Below, in pieces: positions 6,190 through 9,325 of a stretch of 9,325 nt of DNA. The DNA is from Desulfobacterales bacterium HSG17 (GTDB lineage Bacteria > Desulfobacterota > Desulfobacteria > Desulfobacterales > Desulfococcaceae). The stretch lies in assembly GCA_030377945.1 (NCBI GenBank), contig JAUCGD010000116.1, positions 1-9,325 on the forward strand, in the 5' to 3' direction. A model generated the notes under the pieces. The model worked only from the letters and a program-made list of their open reading frames with translations, was not told the DNA's origin and did no database searches. The position numbers and the translations under genes are program-made. The first letter of the stretch is position 1, and each line of letters opens with the position of its first letter.

Positions 6190-9100
6190 TTTTTTACCAA
6201 TCACTTTATCAACAAGTATTGAAAGCTCGCTGGCAATCATCGGTTTCATCACCATGTCCAAAATACCAACAGACTTACATTTTTCTTTTGTCAACCCATG
6301 ACTGAAGCCCGTACACAAAACGATAGGGATATCTGGATTGATTTCTCTAATTTGTTTTGCCAGATCAAGACCGTTCAAATGAGGCATGGTCATGTCTGTC
6401 AATATCAGGTCATAAGAATCTGGATTATTTTTAACTGTTTCAACGGCATTAATACTGTTTGTCTCACCAGTAACTGAATATCCAAAATCACTTAAAAGTT
6501 CACAAGTGCTGTCGACAATGGAATTTTCATCATCAACAACTAGAATATTTCCCTGGCCAGTTTTCAATACGCTTTTACCATCTTCTTCAGGTGCTGTACT
6601 TTGACTGTGTTCCGGCAGAAGAATTTTGAATGTTGTTCCAACACCCTCCTCACTGTAAACCGATATGCCGCCTCCCATTTCTTTGAGAATGCCATATACG
6701 TTTGCCAGTCCCATTCCTGTCCCTTCTTCCCGTTCTTTTGTTGTAAAAAAAGGTTCAAAAACCCGATCAATAATTTTTCGGGGAATACCGCATCCGGTAT
6801 CGGAAATAGTCAGCCGGAGATAATTTCCAGGAGGCGTTTTTCCAAAAAATCCGGTCTGGGTTTCATCCAGGATAACACTGTCCACTGTAACTTCAAGGAC
6901 CCCGCCTTTGTCTTTCATTGCATGACCTGCATTTGTAAAAAGATTCATCAAAATCTGATGTATCTGAATTGAATTTCCCAATACCTGTTCCTGTTCAATT
7001 TTTAAATCATGTCGGATTTCTATATTGACTGGCAGTGAAGCGCGTATAAACTTCAATGTTTCTTTGACAATTGGATTAATGCCTATCGGTTGTTTTTTTG
7101 CATCAGTTTTTCTGCTGAATGTCAGGATATGCTTGACGAGATCCCTTGCTCTCAAACTGGAAGAGGAAACCTCGTTCAGGTATTTTTTTAAAGATTTATT
7201 ATCTCCTGCTTCGAGTATAGCCAGATCTGTGAACCCCATCAAGCCCGACAGGATATTGTTGAAATCATGTGCGATTCCTCCGGCCAAAATTCCAATCGCT
7301 TCCATTTTCCTTGCCTGTGTCAAATGTTCCTGAAGTTTTTCTCTTTCTTTTTCTGCCTGTTTTTTTTCTGATATATCCTGCAATGCCCCAGTGATACGGG
7401 TACTTCTTCCAATACCATTCCTTATAGCCTCTCCGGTAGCACGTACCCAGCGACGTCTGTTTTTTGCCGTGATGATTTCGAATTCTTCATCGAAGCGCTC
7501 CCCTTCGTTAATACAACGTTTGTAAACATTTAAAATTTTATCCTGCCACTCTGGTGCAATAAATTCCCAGAGTTCATTAAAAGAAGGAGTAAAACCAGGC
7601 TTTTTGTCAAGGATTGTGCCCATCTCATCCGACAATATTAGGGACTGACTTACGAGATCGATACTCCAAGCGCCGACTTTTGCTATTCTTCCTGCCTCCC
7701 GTAAAAGTTGTGTATTTCTTGTTAAAGCATTTTCTGCTTTTTTACGGTCAGTGATATCCACGATGGACGACAATATGGCTTTTTCACCTTCCCAGTTGAT
7801 CAAACAACTTGAAAACAGAATATGATTTTCGGAACCATTCTGATATACAGTCGTTTCAACACAGTTTACAGAACCATTTTTTTTTATTTCAGATACAATT
7901 TTTTCTTTTTGTTTCGGGTTGATAGATCTTCCAAGGTCGTCCATGGTTCGGCTGATAATTTTATCCAATGGCGTTTCAATTGATTCACAGAAATAGTTGT
8001 TGGCCAATAGAATCCGATCACTCATGTCATTGATCACGCAGGAGAATGGTAAAATGTTAAAAAGCGTATGAAACTGTTCCAGACTCTCAGTTAAATCTTT
8101 TTGGAAATTCTGCCGCACAACATTTGCCTGTTCGAGATTCTTCTTTTTATTTTTTAAGTCAATGACCACTCGGGCAAGGTTCTTTTCGATCTTTCTACGT
8201 TTAAAGATATTAACGACCGCAAATAGTAACGTCACAATTAAAATGACAATAACGGTGGCTATCGACCATATCAGGAGTCTGTTCTCTCTGTAAAATGATC
8301 TGGGATTATTCAGTATGATGCTGTTTTCCGGAAGTGAGGATCGTTGAATGTTGAACCTTTCAAGCTCGAAATGATCAAAAACGTATTTGTTGGGGCTTAA
8401 CTCCACAACTTTAAACTGTTCAACGGGGGTGCCAGATATTATTTGAAAAACAATGTCTGCAGCAACTTTGCCCTGTTCAAAATGACTGATGACTTTTCCA
8501 CCTGTAAGCCCATCGCCGATTCCATGATACCACAAATGAAAAATCGGTAGATTGACCGATCCTTTGATTTTATCCAAGCTTTCTTCAAATAGATACGTCC
8601 TGTTGTTTTTGTCTTTAAAGGCTGAAAGGAGCAGTAGAGAGCTGTCGTTTTCAACAGTACTCAATGATTCTATAAATTCTGGCCAACTTTGGCTGGCAAG
8701 AGATATTTCCAAAAATTCATGCGACTTAAATTTTTCCCCCACTTTATAAAAACTCTTTAAATCAGCCTGCCCGGATGGTGTGTTATCCACAATCGCAACA
8801 ATACGATTTGCCATTGGGCAAAGCTTGATCATCAATTCAATAGTTTCTAAGATGGATACAGCTTCTACTACCCCAGTGATCTGGGGACTTTCATTCTGAG
8901 ATAGAGCGATTTCAATATTGTTAACCCCTAAAAAAACTATCGGTATGTTTTTAAAAAATCGATTTTGATGTTCAATTGCAAAATTCAGGGCATTGTCGTC
9001 TGCTACAATTATAGCATCGTATGGATCTGAGTTCTTCAGTTTATAACTTAAAGAATTCAGAAATAGAATCGTTTGCTCTTTTTGCTGAAATCTTTTGGAA

Positions 9101-9312
9101 TCCATATGCTCAATATCGAGTAGAATATTTTTCCGATCAAAAACTGATTTTATTCCATTGACCTGTTGGAAAAAGGTCGGAAAACCTGGATGGTAGGAAC
9201 TGATAAAAAGAACTCTATTGTGGTGATCGGCAAAAGATGACACAGCAAAAAACATTATGCTCCCTAGAATGCAAACTAAAGAATAACGCTTCCATGTAAA
9301 AACATTTGACAT
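6187..9312 (-). CDS. Hybrid histidine kinase with ABC substrate-binding-like periplasmic sensor
   Basis: This 1041-residue membrane sensor kinase begins with an N-terminal signal or anchor helix (about 9-28, ending VSSFA). A periplasmic region of about 315 residues follows, then a transmembrane helix at 346-369. The periplasmic part reads like an ABC_sub_bind/TrpX-type two-lobed binding fold: RVLFISSYHPGFPTF at 33-47, YDAIIVADDNALNFA at 98-112, IPIVFLGVNN at 123-132, then a second lobe with NRIVAIVDNTPSG. Inside the cell are a coiled coil (about 373-410), PAS domains (about 410-525 and 533-650), HisKA with H682, ATPase with N790/N794, DTGCG (838-842), FEPFFTT and EGTGMG, and a receiver with D927/D928, D973, T1001 and K1023. 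All phosphotransfer residues are intact. It is the likely partner of the adjacent NtrC-type regulator. Only 13 bases upstream are visible, with a weak AAGA, so its promoter lies outside the window. Its kinase core resembles that of the second hybrid kinase, but the input domains differ. The ligand is unknown. Confidence 0.94.
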   Translation of the reverse strand: MSNVFTWKRYSLVCILGSIMFFAVSSFADHHNRVLFISSYHPGFPTFFQQVNGIKSVFDRKNILLDIEHMDSKRFQQKEQTILFLNSLSYKLKNSDPYDAIIVADDNALNFAIEHQNRFFKNIPIVFLGVNNIEIALSQNESPQITGVVEAVSILETIELMIKLCPMANRIVAIVDNTPSGQADLKSFYKVGEKFKSHEFLEISLASQSWPEFIESLSTVENDSSLLLLSAFKDKNNRTYLFEESLDKIKGSVNLPIFHLWYHGIGDGLTGGKVISHFEQGKVAADIVFQIISGTPVEQFKVVELSPNKYVFDHFELERFNIQRSSLPENSIILNNPRSFYRENRLLIWSIATVIVILIVTLLFAVVNIFKRRKIEKNLARVVIDLKNKKKNLEQANVVRQNFQKDLTESLEQFHTLFNILPFSCVINDMSDRILLANNYFCESIETPLDKIISRTMDDLGRSINPKQKEKIVSEIKKNGSVNCVETTVYQNGSENHILFSSCLINWEGEKAILSSIVDITDRKKAENALTRNTQLLREAGRIAKVGAWSIDLVSQSLILSDEMGTILDKKPGFTPSFNELWEFIAPEWQDKILNVYKRCINEGERFDEEFEIITAKNRRRWVRATGEAIRNGIGRSTRITGALQDISEKKQAEKEREKLQEHLTQARKMEAIGILAGGIAHDFNNILSGLMGFTDLAILEAGDNKSLKKYLNEVSSSSLRARDLVKHILTFSRKTDAKKQPIGINPIVKETLKFIRASLPVNIEIRHDLKIEQEQVLGNSIQIHQILMNLFTNAGHAMKDKGGVLEVTVDSVILDETQTGFFGKTPPGNYLRLTISDTGCGIPRKIIDRVFEPFFTTKEREEGTGMGLANVYGILKEMGGGISVYSEEGVGTTFKILLPEHSQSTAPEEDGKSVLKTGQGNILVVDDENSIVDSTCELLSDFGYSVTGETNSINAVETVKNNPDSYDLILTDMTMPHLNGLDLAKQIREINPDIPIVLCTGFSHGLTKEKCKSVGILDMVMKPMIASELSILVDKVIGKK

Positions 9313-9325
9313 GCTTTGTCTTAAC

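Overview
The window is a minus-strand block of signal-transduction genes from an AT-rich Gram-negative bacterium. Multi-PAS hybrid histidine kinases, an NtrC-type sigma-54 activator and a PAS protein ending in a CxxC...CxxC tail suggest a sulfate-reducing Desulfobacteraceae-like organism (Desulfobacterota). That assignment is inferred from protein style; no taxonomic marker is present. All six supported genes read right to left. No RNA gene, CRISPR array, transposase or phage gene was seen.

In transcription order, the first module is 9312-4766. It holds a hybrid histidine kinase whose periplasmic part looks like an ABC-type substrate-binding (TrpX/ABC_sub_bind-like) fold, followed after 14 nt by an NtrC-family response regulator (REC, AAA+ with GAFTGA, Fis-type HTH). 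Next comes a 291-bp AT-rich intergenic region (4765-4475). It contains a well-spaced sigma-54 -24/-12 candidate (4604-4589), a 16-bp palindrome and a related degenerate site 115-140 bp upstream of the predicted start, and a GC-rich hairpin in the predicted leader.

The second module is 4474-1. It holds a small cytoplasmic PAS protein with a four-cysteine tail, a secreted family-3 solute-binding protein, a second hybrid histidine kinase whose ribosome-binding site lies in the last codons of the binding-protein gene, and the start of an unrecognised protein with a highly acidic 22-residue repeat, cut by the left window edge.

Working model (inference): the first kinase senses a periplasmic ligand and phosphorylates the NtrC-type regulator. 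The regulator then switches on the sigma-54 promoter of the second module, so one sensory system controls production of another. The second module pairs a free solute-binding protein with a membrane hybrid kinase and has no transporter permease, which suggests the binding protein serves sensing. No HPt protein or output regulator for the second kinase is visible.
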